Part shown: piece after piece, positions 16,836 to 25,395 of the stretch
How the letters are laid out: every line of letters begins with the position of its first letter
Position numbering within the stretch: the first letter of the stretch is position 1
Assembly (NCBI GenBank): GCA_035297145.1
Contig: DATGZN010000007.1
Coordinates: forward strand, 19,161 to 83,160
DNA length: 64,000 bases
Source: QHXW01 sp035297145
GTDB taxonomy: Bacteria; Acidobacteriota; Terriglobia; Bryobacterales; Bryobacteraceae
Direction of reading: 5' to 3'
Notes under the pieces: generated by a model
What the model was told of the DNA's origin: nothing
The model's database searches: none
Seen by the model: the letters and a program-made list of their open reading frames with translations, nothing else
Position numbers and translations under genes: made by a program

Positions 16836-18251
16836 TTATCGAGTGTTGCGGAAGCAATAGAGCGCGCTCTTCGTACGAACGTAGAGGCGATGGTCCACGG
16901 GAGCGGGAGTGGCGTAGACTTCATCATCCATGTCATTCACAGCAATCAGCTCCCAATCCCGCCCCGCCTTGATGACCGAAATGTGACCGTCCTGGCTGGC
17001 GGTGTAGATTTTGCCGTCCGCGGCGACCGGAGACGAATAGTAGAAATCCAGCGCGCCCTTGAGGCGGCCCTGCTTTAGTACGCTGCCGGTCGCCGGATCG
17101 AGGGCGGTCAGAATACCGCCTTCTTTCACGAGGTAGAGAACGCTCTGATAGAGCAGCGGAGAAGGAACGTTGGGGAGCGATTTGTAAAAGCGCCACAGAA
17201 CGTTTCGCTCGGTCATGTCGCCCGTCCCGCCGAGCTTCACAGCCATGACGGAGTTGACCAGAGTGCGCCTTTCGCGATATTTCTCCCATTCCCGCTCTTC
17301 CAGAAATCCATCCCCATCCAGATCCGAGTCTGCGAAATCCTGCTTGTATTGGGAGTCCGCCAGCTCGTTCTTCGATAGCTTGCCATCGTGATTCGCGTCC
17401 TCTACCTTCAAGATTTCCGCGAATGAGGGAACGGCGGCCTGATTGCCCTGATCGGCCCCTCCCGCCCAGCCGAGCACGTATGCTGTGTCGCCATCCACGA
17501 TCGGCGTCGGCTTCATCTGCCAGGTCAGGCCGCGGACCCACCAGATTTCGGCGCCGTTCTCGACGTCATACGCGATGAAGCGATTTGTTCCCGCGACCAA
17601 GGCTTGCAACCGCCCGCCATTCGGCTGGTACAGCACGGGCGTTGAAAAGCCGCGCGTCATTTCGGGCCGCTCCACGCGCCATACTTTTGCTCCACTCTTT
17701 TGGTCCACCGCCAGCACAAACGACCCTGTTTCGGAATCGCATACCTGGATGACTTTTCCCTGAGCCAGCACGGGCGATGCCCCCAGACCGAATGGATTAT
17801 CGAACGGTCCGAGAGGAACGCGCCAGCGCTCGTTGCCATCCGGACCGTAGGAGACCAGGCCAAAATCAGTGAAGAACGCGTAGGCATTCTTGCCGTCGGT
17901 AGCCACGCTTGGCGACGCCGGACTATTGGAGTTGTGCAACTTCTGTTTACGTGGCCGCGGAACCTCGCGGCGCCACAGAATCCTGCCCGTGGAACGTTCC
18001 AGTGCGATGACGTATAAGTGATCCGCGTCGTACGCAGTGAGGAAGATTTGATCCGCCGAGAACACGGGTGAGGAATGCCCCGGAGGCAAAGCAGTTTTCC
18101 ACGCCACATTTTTGGATGGACCGAACTCCGAGGGGACGTCGGTCGTGTCGGAAACGCCGAAAGCATTGGGACCGCGGAATTGCGGCCACTCCGAGGAGGC
18201 GGGCAGTTGGAGCGCCCACGAGAGCAGAAGAAGCAACCCGCCGATTCGCAT
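16836..18251 (-). CDS. Secreted PQQ-like beta-propeller protein with EF-hand pair
   Basis: Exported protein of 471 residues with signal peptide MRIGGLLLLLSWALQLPASS. It has repeated BamB/PQQ-type blades (LERSTGRILWRREVP, DQKSGAKVWRVERP, DVENGAEIWWVRGL, DPATGSVLKQGRLKG). An EF-hand pair is inserted between blades, with loops DANHDGKLSKNE and DSDLDGDGFLEE, both with good calcium ligands. This combination is common in Planctomycetes and Acidobacteria, where the proteins are usually annotated as outer membrane protein assembly factor BamB-like or PQQ-binding-like; quinone binding is not demonstrated. It converges on the DUF4123 gene with 15 bp between stops and is divergent from the next PQQ protein. 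Confidence 0.85.
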   Translation of the reverse strand: MRIGGLLLLLSWALQLPASSEWPQFRGPNAFGVSDTTDVPSEFGPSKNVAWKTALPPGHSSPVFSADQIFLTAYDADHLYVIALERSTGRILWRREVPRPRKQKLHNSNSPASPSVATDGKNAYAFFTDFGLVSYGPDGNERWRVPLGPFDNPFGLGASPVLAQGKVIQVCDSETGSFVLAVDQKSGAKVWRVERPEMTRGFSTPVLYQPNGGRLQALVAGTNRFIAYDVENGAEIWWVRGLTWQMKPTPIVDGDTAYVLGWAGGADQGNQAAVPSFAEILKVEDANHDGKLSKNELADSQYKQDFADSDLDGDGFLEEREWEKYRERRTLVNSVMAVKLGGTGDMTERNVLWRFYKSLPNVPSPLLYQSVLYLVKEGGILTALDPATGSVLKQGRLKGALDFYYSSPVAADGKIYTASQDGHISVIKAGRDWELIAVNDMDDEVYATPAPVDHRLYVRTKSALYCFRNTR

Positions 18252-18469
18252 CCTGCCAGTATATACAGCGCCGCTTAGCCTCAGCTCGCCGCGTATGTTG
18301 CTGTGGGGAAACGGCCCACGAGCCGCCAGCAGCGTTCCGTCCAGCGGTTGTCAAACGAGTTAGCCGTAACGCTCTAACTATTTACAATCTTGTATCACCG
18401 GCCAATTTGGGTCACATCTAGAAGAACGCTACACTAACTGGAATATCCGCCATGCGCCGGGCGGAACCC

Positions 18470-18478
18470 GGAGGAGGG
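18470..18478 (+). promoter_or_regulatory. Ribosome binding site that fixes the GTG start at 18482
   Basis: GGAGGAGGG, ending 3 bases before GTG 18482. It supports that start over the in-frame ATG at 18452, whose extra ten residues (MRRAEPGGGS) would spoil the signal peptide. Confidence 0.75.
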
Positions 18479-18481
18479 TCC

Positions 18482-20581
18482 GTGCTATTTGAGGTTTGTG
18501 CGCACTTGCCGTTTCGTTTGGCAGCAGTCGTATGGCTGGCGGTTTCCTTGTCGCTGATCAGCGCTCCCGTCGTGGATGCGGCCGATGTGCTCACCTATCA
18601 CAACGACATTGGCCGCACCGGCCAGAATCTGAACGAGCCCACACTGACGCCGAGCAATGTCAAATCCAGTACATTCGGAAGGCTATTCACGATTTCGGTG
18701 GATGGCAAGGTCGATGCGCAGCCACTGTACGTTTCGAGCGTCGCGATCTCCGGACAGGGCACACACAACCTGCTCATTGCAGCCACCGAGCACGGTAGCG
18801 TCTATGCATTCGACGCCGACACCGGCTCGCAGATTTGGAAAGTCTCAACCTTGAAATCCGGCGAATCCACCTCCGATGACCGCGGCTGCAGCCAGGTCAC
18901 GCCCGAGATCGGAGTCACAGCCACGCCGGCCATCGATCGCACGCGCGGCCCCAACGGTGCAATCTATTTGGTCGCGATGTCTAAAGACGGCTCCGGGAAC
19001 TACTTTCAGCGCCTGCACGCGCTGGATCTCACGACCGGCGCCGAGCTGTTTGGCGGCCCAACGACCGTGCAAGCCACGTATCCAGGCACGGGTGACAACA
19101 GTTCGAATGGAATCGTGACGTTTGATGCGAAGCAGTACAAGGAGCGGCCCGGCCTGTTGTTGCTCAATGGCCTCGTGTACACCGCGTGGGGCTCTCATTG
19201 TGACGCCCAGCCATACACCGGTTGGGTCATGGGTTACGACGCCGGCACGCTCGCGCAGACTACAGTATTGAATGTAGTCCCCAATGGCGGCGAGGGCGGA
19301 ATCTGGATGGCAGGGGCCGGAATTGCCTCGGACAGCTCGGGCAACATCTATGTGCTCGATGGCAACGGCGATTTCGACACCACCCTCAGCAGTAACGGGT
19401 TTCCAGCGAACGGTAACTTCGGAAACGCTTTTCTGAAAATCTCGACTTCGGGCGGTCTCGGTGTGGCCGATTACTTCGAAATGAACAATGAGGCGCAAGA
19501 AAACGGAAGTGACACCGATCTCGGGTCGGGCGGTGCGTTGGTCCTTCCTGACCAGACAGATAATACGGGCAAGGCGTGGCACTTGGCCGTCGGGGCGGGC
19601 AAGGACGGCAACTTGTACCTCGTCAACCGGGATTCGATGGGACAATTCACTTCGAACAACGGCAACATTTATCAGGAGCTTGCCGGAGCCTTGCCCGGCG
19701 GTATCTGGGCCATGCCCGCTTATTTCAACGGCAGGATCTATTACGGTCCGGTGGGCAGCCCCATCTTTGCTTTCCAATTCTCGAATGCCAAGCTCCTTAC
19801 GTCCGCCACCGCGCAAACCAGCAACAGTTTCGGCTATCCGGGAGCCATACCCAGTATTTCGGCCAACAATACCAGCAATGGCATCGTCTGGGCGGCCGAG
19901 AGCACGAATCCGGCTGTCTTGCATGCTTATGATGCGGGCACCTTGCTAGAGCTTTACAACAGTAATCAGGCTGCAAGTAGCCGCGACCATTTTGGCGCCG
20001 GGAACAAATTTATTGCGCCCATGATCACCAACGGCAAAGTCTACGTCGGAACCACATCCAGCGTGGGTGTGTTCGGTCTTCTGACTCCGCCGCCTTCGCC
20101 GCCCACCTCGCTCAGCGCCGGTTCCGTTGGCGGCGGAATTCAATCGTGCGACGTGAACAACGACGGAAATGTCAATGTTCAGGATGTTCAGTTGGCGATC
20201 AATATGGATCTGGGTTTGTTGTCTTGCACGCTCAATATCGACGGAGCCGGCACGTGCAACGTCATTGCCGTTCAGCGCATCATCAATGCCGATCTCGGCC
20301 AGCCATGTGTGACCGGTCCGGGCGTCACTGCTCACAGTGTTAGCTTAAGCTGGACCGCCAGCACCTCGCCGAATGTCGCCGGTTACAACGTGTATCGGGG
20401 AACCACGGCTGCCGGTCCGTACACGAAGGTGAATTCCACGGTGGTGGCGGGCACCACCTACACGGACGCCACCGCTCAACCCAGCCAGACCTACTACTAC
20501 GTGCTCACGGCTGTCGACAGCAGCAACAATGAGAGCCCGTTTTCCGCGTCTCCGTCGCAGTCGGTTTTGCCGTCGTCGTAG
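18482..20581 (+). CDS. Secreted PQQ-like propeller protein with dockerin-like and FN3 domains
   Basis: Exported multidomain protein of 699 residues. The signal peptide ends near APVVDAAD. Residues to about 535 form a PQQ/quinoprotein-like propeller (ATEHGSVYAFDADTGSQIWKV, VGAGKDGNLYLVNRDSMGQF). Next comes a dockerin-like calcium-binding pair: the first loop DVNNDGNVNVQD is canonical, while the second (IDGAGTCNVIAVQ) is degenerate and flanked by cysteines. A C-terminal fibronectin type III domain follows (SVSLSWTASTSPNVAGYNVYRG and following). No cohesin or scaffoldin is visible, so classical cellulosome attachment is unlikely; the module may act in calcium-dependent folding or surface retention (inference). 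A strong GGAGGAGGG site sets the GTG start. Confidence 0.83.
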   Translation: MLFEVCAHLPFRLAAVVWLAVSLSLISAPVVDAADVLTYHNDIGRTGQNLNEPTLTPSNVKSSTFGRLFTISVDGKVDAQPLYVSSVAISGQGTHNLLIAATEHGSVYAFDADTGSQIWKVSTLKSGESTSDDRGCSQVTPEIGVTATPAIDRTRGPNGAIYLVAMSKDGSGNYFQRLHALDLTTGAELFGGPTTVQATYPGTGDNSSNGIVTFDAKQYKERPGLLLLNGLVYTAWGSHCDAQPYTGWVMGYDAGTLAQTTVLNVVPNGGEGGIWMAGAGIASDSSGNIYVLDGNGDFDTTLSSNGFPANGNFGNAFLKISTSGGLGVADYFEMNNEAQENGSDTDLGSGGALVLPDQTDNTGKAWHLAVGAGKDGNLYLVNRDSMGQFTSNNGNIYQELAGALPGGIWAMPAYFNGRIYYGPVGSPIFAFQFSNAKLLTSATAQTSNSFGYPGAIPSISANNTSNGIVWAAESTNPAVLHAYDAGTLLELYNSNQAASSRDHFGAGNKFIAPMITNGKVYVGTTSSVGVFGLLTPPPSPPTSLSAGSVGGGIQSCDVNNDGNVNVQDVQLAINMDLGLLSCTLNIDGAGTCNVIAVQRIINADLGQPCVTGPGVTAHSVSLSWTASTSPNVAGYNVYRGTTAAGPYTKVNSTVVAGTTYTDATAQPSQTYYYVLTAVDSSNNESPFSASPSQSVLPSS

Positions 20582-20658
20582 AAGTGCTCTGAGATCCGGC
20601 TGATCTTTGCGCTCCGGGGTCGAACAATGCTAGTCTTTCATTTTCCCAGGAGGAATTC

Positions 20659-21195
20659 ATGAAGCGCCTTCGCCTTCTGTTATTGGCTTCCACGGCGGCC
20701 GCTGCGCTGTTCGGCCAGTTCAACCCCCCGAAAACGCAACTCAAAGTAGGTGACCAGGCTCCTGACTTCACCCTGCACTCTACCGACGACAAGGACGTGA
20801 AGCTGTCCGATTTCCGCGGCAAGAAGAACGTGGTGCTGGCATTCTTCCCGGCTGCGTTTACCGGTGGTTGAACCAAGGAAATGCTGGCGTACCAGGCTGG
20901 TATCGCCAAATTTGATGGCGCCGACACTCAGGTGTTCGGCATCAGTGAAGACTTCAACCCATCTCAAAAAGAATTTGTCGATAAATTAAAGCTGACGTTC
21001 CCGCTGCTGAGCGACTTTTCGAAGCGCAAAGTAGCCCAGGATTACGGTGTGCTCATCACCGACCTCGGCATCGCGAATCGTGCGACGTTCGTGGTCGACA
21101 AGGAAGGGAAAATCCAGTACATCGAAGAGGGCAAGACCGCGGTCGACAGCAGCGGTGCGGAGGCAGCGTGCAGCCGCCTCCATCATAAGAACTAG
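20659..21195 (+). CDS. Selenocysteine-containing peroxiredoxin (AhpC/TSA family), exported; TGA at 20869-20871 read as Sec
   Basis: Thioredoxin-fold peroxidase of 178 residues if the TGA at codon 71 is read through. Upstream reading gives VGDQAPDFTL and FFPAAFTGG; downstream reading in the same frame continues TKEMLAYQAG and on to the end of a normal peroxiredoxin (DKEGKIQYIEEG). The TGA falls exactly at the peroxidatic cysteine of the P-x-x-x-T-x-x-C motif, so selenocysteine is much more likely than a random stop. A SECIS-like hairpin follows at 20885-20908. The only cysteine is Cys171, a possible resolving residue. The N-terminus (MKRLRLLLLASTAAAALFGQF) looks like a Sec signal. The AGGAGG ribosome binding site is strong. 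Sec peroxiredoxins are known in other bacteria; selA, selB, selC and selD are not in this window. The alternative is a nonsense mutation or sequencing error. Confidence 0.85.
20885..20908 (+). promoter_or_regulatory. Bacterial SECIS-like hairpin downstream of the Sec codon
   Basis: Inside the coding sequence. Lower stem TGGCG (20885-20889) pairs with CGCCA (20904-20908), then a single bulged T (20903), then upper stem TACC (20890-20893) pairs with GGTA (20899-20902). The loop is AGGCT (20894-20898). The loop begins 22 nt after the TGA and has G at its second position; both fit the published bacterial SECIS criteria (loop 16-37 nt from UGA, a G in the first two loop bases). SelB binding is inferred. 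Confidence 0.68.
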
Positions 21196-21204
21196 CCGCC
21201 ACGT

Positions 21205-22431
21205 TTATTGCGAGGCTACCGTTAGGCCCAGCGCCTTCAGGTAGCCTGCGTTTACGCGGCAATTCTCGACGCGGATTTTTTGTAACAGGTCCTGGAGCGC
21301 CTCCCGCGAATGCTCCAGCGATGGCCGCGCCGCAATGCGTTTCTCCGCTTCACCGCTGTTGCCCGGCATCTTCCCATAGGCCACAATTTCATCCCAGTGG
21401 GCCGGTTTCGCGAAGGCTACCACCGACGAGGCCCGCTCCATCTTTTTATATGGCCAGAAACACCAGCCGACCTCGTTCTTTTCCAGCAGGCGCACGAATT
21501 GCTCGATCCACTGGTCCGTATTCTCTCCGGATTCTCCCAGCCAGACCGGCACGTTGTGCCGGTCGCGAAAATCCAGATACTCCTGAATGACATCCTGCGT
21601 CGGCGAGGTCCAGTATTTGTGAAACGTGTACATGACATTGCGATCGAAAGGAGGCCCGAAGATCTTGAAGTTACTGTCCCACTGGGCTCCGCCGAGAATG
21701 ATCACGTGCTTGCTGTCAACTTCGCGGATGGCGGAGGAGACGCGCTTGTAGAGCGGCTCCAACCGGCCGTTGTACGTCTGGAGGCTCGGAAAATGCGGGA
21801 TGGGCTCGTTCAATAAATCGTAGCCCAGGACGGCGGGCTCGTCGCGGTAACGAGCGGCCAGGCGCCTCCATACATCAACCGTCGCATCCTGGTCGTGTGC
21901 GCTTTCGAAAAGCCAGGGGTATCCCCAGCTATCGTCGATGTTGGTTCCGGTTTGGCCGCCCGGGGCACAATGTAGATCGAGAATCACCCAAAGCCCTTCA
22001 TGGCGGCACCATGCGATCACGCGATCGAGCAACGCAAATCCCTCGCCACCGGACGAGAAGAATTTGTAATGCAGCGGAATGCGAACCGAATTGAATCCGG
22101 CTTTGCGGAGGAAAGTGATATCGCGCTGGCTAATGTACTGGTCTCGATACTCCCGCCAGAATGCGTCGGCGTCCGCAGGTCCGATGAGCTCGTTGAAGAA
22201 TCCTTCGATTTCGCGCGGCGCGGCCGGACCACCGTCGAACAGGAACATGTACCCTTCCGGCTCCAGCCAATTGCCGAGGTTAATACCACGTAGCAGGAGT
22301 TTGGTATTCGCCGGCGTGACCAGGTACTTGCCATCCGCGCGCACAAAGCCGTTCTGCGCTTTCGCGCACGCGCCAGTCAGAAACAGCAGCAGAGCTATCC
22401 GCCGCCAATTGTGTACCAACGTCCGCAGCAT
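21205..22431 (-). CDS. GH5-family secreted glucanase/glycosidase
   Basis: Predicted exported glycoside hydrolase of 408 residues, clan GH-A, similar to exo-beta-1,3-glucanase-like GH5 enzymes. The N-terminus from ATG 22431 carries a signal peptide ending near GACAKAQ; the frame extends to a TTG at 22443 that is a poor start. Family marks are LLRGINLGNWLEPEGYMF near the start, RIPLHY on strand 3, the acid/base Glu209 in LLNEP and the nucleophile Glu300 in WLGESG. The C-terminus (about 70 residues) is less typical. It converges on the peroxiredoxin gene with 9 bp between stops. Substrate (beta-glucan or another beta-glycan) is inferred only from family. Confidence 0.88.
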   Translation of the reverse strand: MLRTLVHNWRRIALLLFLTGACAKAQNGFVRADGKYLVTPANTKLLLRGINLGNWLEPEGYMFLFDGGPAAPREIEGFFNELIGPADADAFWREYRDQYISQRDITFLRKAGFNSVRIPLHYKFFSSGGEGFALLDRVIAWCRHEGLWVILDLHCAPGGQTGTNIDDSWGYPWLFESAHDQDATVDVWRRLAARYRDEPAVLGYDLLNEPIPHFPSLQTYNGRLEPLYKRVSSAIREVDSKHVIILGGAQWDSNFKIFGPPFDRNVMYTFHKYWTSPTQDVIQEYLDFRDRHNVPVWLGESGENTDQWIEQFVRLLEKNEVGWCFWPYKKMERASSVVAFAKPAHWDEIVAYGKMPGNSGEAEKRIAARPSLEHSREALQDLLQKIRVENCRVNAGYLKALGLTVASQ

Positions 22432-22545
22432 AGCTTTTCGCAAGAAGCCATTATACGGCTCCGCAAATCGTGCCTCCTCTCCTGGGCCCTCATGCGTACT
22501 TATCTGGTGAAGAGAGATGTTTCACGAAGCGAGTGGAGGAAGAAT

Positions 22546-23094
22546 ATGAAAATCGGAATGGCCGTTCTGGCGGCAGCAGCATTGGCGCCGATGTGGGCAC
22601 AGGAAATGCGGCTGCCGGCCAATCTGGAAGCGCTTTCCGCCAAAGCGGAGGAGTCGGTGGACGTGACCCTCGACGCCACCATGCTACGGCTCGCCGCGAA
22701 GTGGCTCCCGGACACAGGAGAGGATGCCAAGGCGAAGAAGTTGATCGCCGGACTGGAGGGCATCTACGTCCGGAGTTACCAATTCGCCGCGGAAGGGGAA
22801 TATACCAAGGCTGACGTGGATGCTTTTCGCAATCAGTTTCGGGCGCCGGGATGGTCGCGTATTGTCGGCGCGCGCTCCAAACGCCACGGCGGCGACGCCG
22901 ACGTTTTTATCAAGGTGGACGCGAACGGAACCATCGGCGGCATCGTGGTGATTGCCACCGAGCCACGAGAACTCACCGTCGTGAATGTCGTCGGCTCGAT
23001 TGACCCCGCACAAATCAACGATCTCGGAGGCCGTTTTCACATCCCCGGCCTCGATCTGACCTCGTGCAATAACTGGCGGAGGGAATCGAAATGA
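22546..23094 (+). CDS. DUF4252-family secreted protein
   Basis: Small exported protein of 182 residues. The signal peptide is MKIGMAVLAAAALAPMWAQ, and a GGAGG ribosome binding site precedes ATG 22546, which rules out the longer open frame starting at 22411. The body matches the DUF4252 pattern: LEALSAKAEESVDVTLDATML, LIAGLEGIYVRSYQF, WSRIVGARSKRHGGDADVFI and ELTVVNVVGSID. Function unknown; in other bacteria these genes often sit beside ECF sigma/anti-sigma genes, but none is adjacent here. Its stop overlaps the start of the next gene as ATGA, so the two are translationally coupled. Confidence 0.82.
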   Translation: MKIGMAVLAAAALAPMWAQEMRLPANLEALSAKAEESVDVTLDATMLRLAAKWLPDTGEDAKAKKLIAGLEGIYVRSYQFAAEGEYTKADVDAFRNQFRAPGWSRIVGARSKRHGGDADVFIKVDANGTIGGIVVIATEPRELTVVNVVGSIDPAQINDLGGRFHIPGLDLTSCNNWRRESK

Positions 23095-23585
23095 ACGCTC
23101 GATTCCTAGCTGTACTGCTTGTCGCGACCGCTGCCGGTCTCGCTGGCGATTGGGATTTCGATCACGTTGTGAAGGCCATCGAGTCTCACTACGGCGTCAA
23201 ACGCGTGCACATCCCCTTTATGGGAGTGGCGAATTTTGCACTCAAGATGAAGCATCCAGGCGGCGCGAGCGAGTTCCAACTGGCGGTCTTCCAGAATCTC
23301 GACTCCTCTCCGGCCTATCGCGACCCTGCCGATCGCGACCGGCTCATGCAAATGGTGTCCGGTCGCGGACTGCATCCGATGATTACCGCCCGCTCTCGGC
23401 GCGATGCGCAATCGACCTACATCTTCATGGACGACGCCGGAAAATCCATGCGCCTGCTCATCGTGACTTTCCAGCGCGATGGCGCAACCGTCATCCAGGT
23501 GAAAGCGGACGGGAACACTCTACTCAGGGCGCTGTCAGACCCCGAGGGGACGGCCAACTCCCTCGGTGCCGATTCCGACCAGTAG
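23091..23585 (+). CDS. Small secreted protein coupled to DUF4252 gene, function unknown
   Basis: Exported protein of 164 residues that I do not recognise as a named family. It has a short signal peptide (MNARFLAVLLVATAAGLAGD), a mixed alpha/beta body beginning WDFDHVVKAIESHYGVKRVHIPF, and a C-terminal half rich in strands (STYIFMDDAGKSMRLLIVTF). Its start overlaps the DUF4252 stop by four bases, which argues for a stoichiometric partnership. The layout (short helix, then several strands) loosely mirrors DUF4252, so it may be a divergent relative. No catalytic motif or membrane helix beyond the signal peptide is visible. Confidence 0.75.
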   Translation: MNARFLAVLLVATAAGLAGDWDFDHVVKAIESHYGVKRVHIPFMGVANFALKMKHPGGASEFQLAVFQNLDSSPAYRDPADRDRLMQMVSGRGLHPMITARSRRDAQSTYIFMDDAGKSMRLLIVTFQRDGATVIQVKADGNTLLRALSDPEGTANSLGADSDQ

Positions 23586-23694
23586 TCGGGGGAGTTATCG
23601 CCGAAGGGAAACTTGCCGGGCAACCCTTGGGGCTTGATGTATCATGAGGGGCAGCGGCCGCAACAAGAGCGCTCCAGAACATGGTGGGGAATCG

Positions 23695-25395
23695 ATGATG
23701 CGCGCTCGACGCACGGTCTGGCCCATACTGAAACTGGCGATCCCGGCGGCGTTGGTGATGGCGGCCGGCTTTCTCTTTGACGCTGTTCGCGCTACTCCGA
23801 CGCGGCCGCATTTCACGAATATCGCGGCGAAATCGAAATTCACCTACCGCAGCAACAACAACTACACCGGACGAAAATACTTTCCGCAGCCGATTTGCGG
23901 CGGAGTCGGGATACTGGATTACGACCAGGATGGCAAGATGGATATTTTCTTCACCAACGGGGCCAAGTTTCCCGAATTGAAGAAGGTTGACCCGTCTTAC
24001 TACAATTGCCTCCTACACAATCGGGGCGACGGCACGTTCGAGGATGTCACGCGAAAGGCGGGCTTGGCGGGAGAAGATCTGGGCTTCAGCTTCGGCGTCG
24101 CGGTGGGCGATTACGACAACGACGGTTATCCCGACCTGTTCATCTGCAACGCCGGGCGCAACACTCTCTATCACAACAACCACGATGGCACGTTCACCGA
24201 TGTCACCCAGATCTCGGGCATCGGAGGCAAGCCTCCAAATACGCTCAGCATGGGCGCCGCATGGTTCGACTACGATAACGACGGTTTGCTCGACCTGATC
24301 GTCTCCAACTACACCGTGTGGACGCCCGAAACCGACATCCGCTGCGGCCGCGACAACATCGACAGCTACTGCAATCCCCGCCGGTATGTCAGCGTTTCCG
24401 ACCGTCTCTATCACAACCTGGGCAACGGCAAGTTCGCGGATGTAACCGAGCAATCGGGCATCGGCAAGGAACTCGGCAAGGGGATGGGAATCGGGATCGC
24501 CGATTTCAATCAGGACGGCTGGCTGGATGTCTTTGTGGCCAATGACACTGAACGTAATTTCCTGTTCCTGAACCAGGGCAACGGCACATTCAAAGAAGTG
24601 GGCCTGCAGTACGGCGTAGCGTACAACGAGGACGGCCGCACAGTTTCGGCCATGGGCAGCGACGTGAAAGACTACGACAACGATGGCTGGGTGGACATCT
24701 TTTACAACAACCTGATCGGGCAGATTTGGGCCCTGTTCCACAACCAGCAAGGCCGCGTGTTCCACTATGTGTCAAATCCCTCACAGATTGCCAGGTTGAG
24801 CGAATCCACTGCCGGCTGGAGTGCTGGATTTATCGACTACAACAACGACGGATGGAAGGACCTGTACTCGGCCAACGGAGATATCGACAACCTGCTGCCC
24901 AACGCCCGTCAGCATGACACCATGTTCGAGAACGTCAACGGCAAGACCTTTCAGGACGTGTCGCGGGAAATGGGCCAGGATTTCCTGTTCCAGGGCTTTC
25001 AGCGCGGCTCTGCGTTTGCCGATTTGAATAACGACGGCTTCCAGGACATTGTGGTGACCTCGCTCAATGAACCGCCGCGCATCCTGATGAACTCCGCCGA
25101 TAATGGCAACCATTGGCTGCTGCTCGACCTGCGTGGAACAGTGAGCGCACGCGATGCGATTGGGGCCAACGTGAAGGTCACCACTCCTTCCGGAAGAACA
25201 CTGTACAACCATGTGAGCGTGAGTGTCGGTTTCCTATCCTCAAGCGACCGGCGGGTGCACTTCGGCTTGGGTTCGGAGACCACAGCCGAAACTGTCGAGA
25301 TTCACTGGCCTCGCGGCGCCGCGCAGACTTTGAAGAACGTTGCGGCCGATCGCATTCTGAAGATCGAAGAACCGGACAAGATACTGCAGCGCTAG
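23695..25395 (+). CDS. CRTAC1-family protein (FG-GAP/VCBS repeats with ASPIC/UnbV domain)
   Basis: Exported or membrane-anchored protein of 566 residues. After an N-terminal hydrophobic segment (WPILKLAIPAALVMAAGF) come about seven FG-GAP-type calcium-binding repeats with D-x-D-x-D-G loops, for example LDYDQDGKMDIFFTNG, GDYDNDGYPDLFICN, FDYDNDGLLDLIVSN, ADFNQDGWLDVFVAND and LNNDGFQDIVVTS. They form an integrin-like beta-propeller. The last ~90 residues are an ASPIC/UnbV domain (NHVSVSVGFLSSSDRRVHFGLG, ETVEIHWPRGAAQTL). Start is MM at 23695, after a GGTGGGGA site. Role unknown; adhesion or carbohydrate binding is plausible. Its stop overlaps that of the convergent TPR gene by 4 bp. Confidence 0.9.
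   Translation: MMRARRTVWPILKLAIPAALVMAAGFLFDAVRATPTRPHFTNIAAKSKFTYRSNNNYTGRKYFPQPICGGVGILDYDQDGKMDIFFTNGAKFPELKKVDPSYYNCLLHNRGDGTFEDVTRKAGLAGEDLGFSFGVAVGDYDNDGYPDLFICNAGRNTLYHNNHDGTFTDVTQISGIGGKPPNTLSMGAAWFDYDNDGLLDLIVSNYTVWTPETDIRCGRDNIDSYCNPRRYVSVSDRLYHNLGNGKFADVTEQSGIGKELGKGMGIGIADFNQDGWLDVFVANDTERNFLFLNQGNGTFKEVGLQYGVAYNEDGRTVSAMGSDVKDYDNDGWVDIFYNNLIGQIWALFHNQQGRVFHYVSNPSQIARLSESTAGWSAGFIDYNNDGWKDLYSANGDIDNLLPNARQHDTMFENVNGKTFQDVSREMGQDFLFQGFQRGSAFADLNNDGFQDIVVTSLNEPPRILMNSADNGNHWLLLDLRGTVSARDAIGANVKVTTPSGRTLYNHVSVSVGFLSSSDRRVHFGLGSETTAETVEIHWPRGAAQTLKNVAADRILKIEEPDKILQR

Noticed and set aside
18845..19924. Minus-strand open frame of 359 codons
   Set aside because: Antisense shadow of the PQQ/dockerin-like gene, caused by high GC.
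20505..20927. Minus-strand frame of 140 codons over the peroxiredoxin
   Set aside because: No protein features; the plus-strand peroxiredoxin is continuous apart from the TGA.
20659..21195. Peroxiredoxin as a pseudogene with a nonsense mutation
   Set aside because: No other lesions, the stop falls exactly on the peroxidatic Cys codon, and a SECIS-like hairpin follows. Kept only as the alternative explanation.
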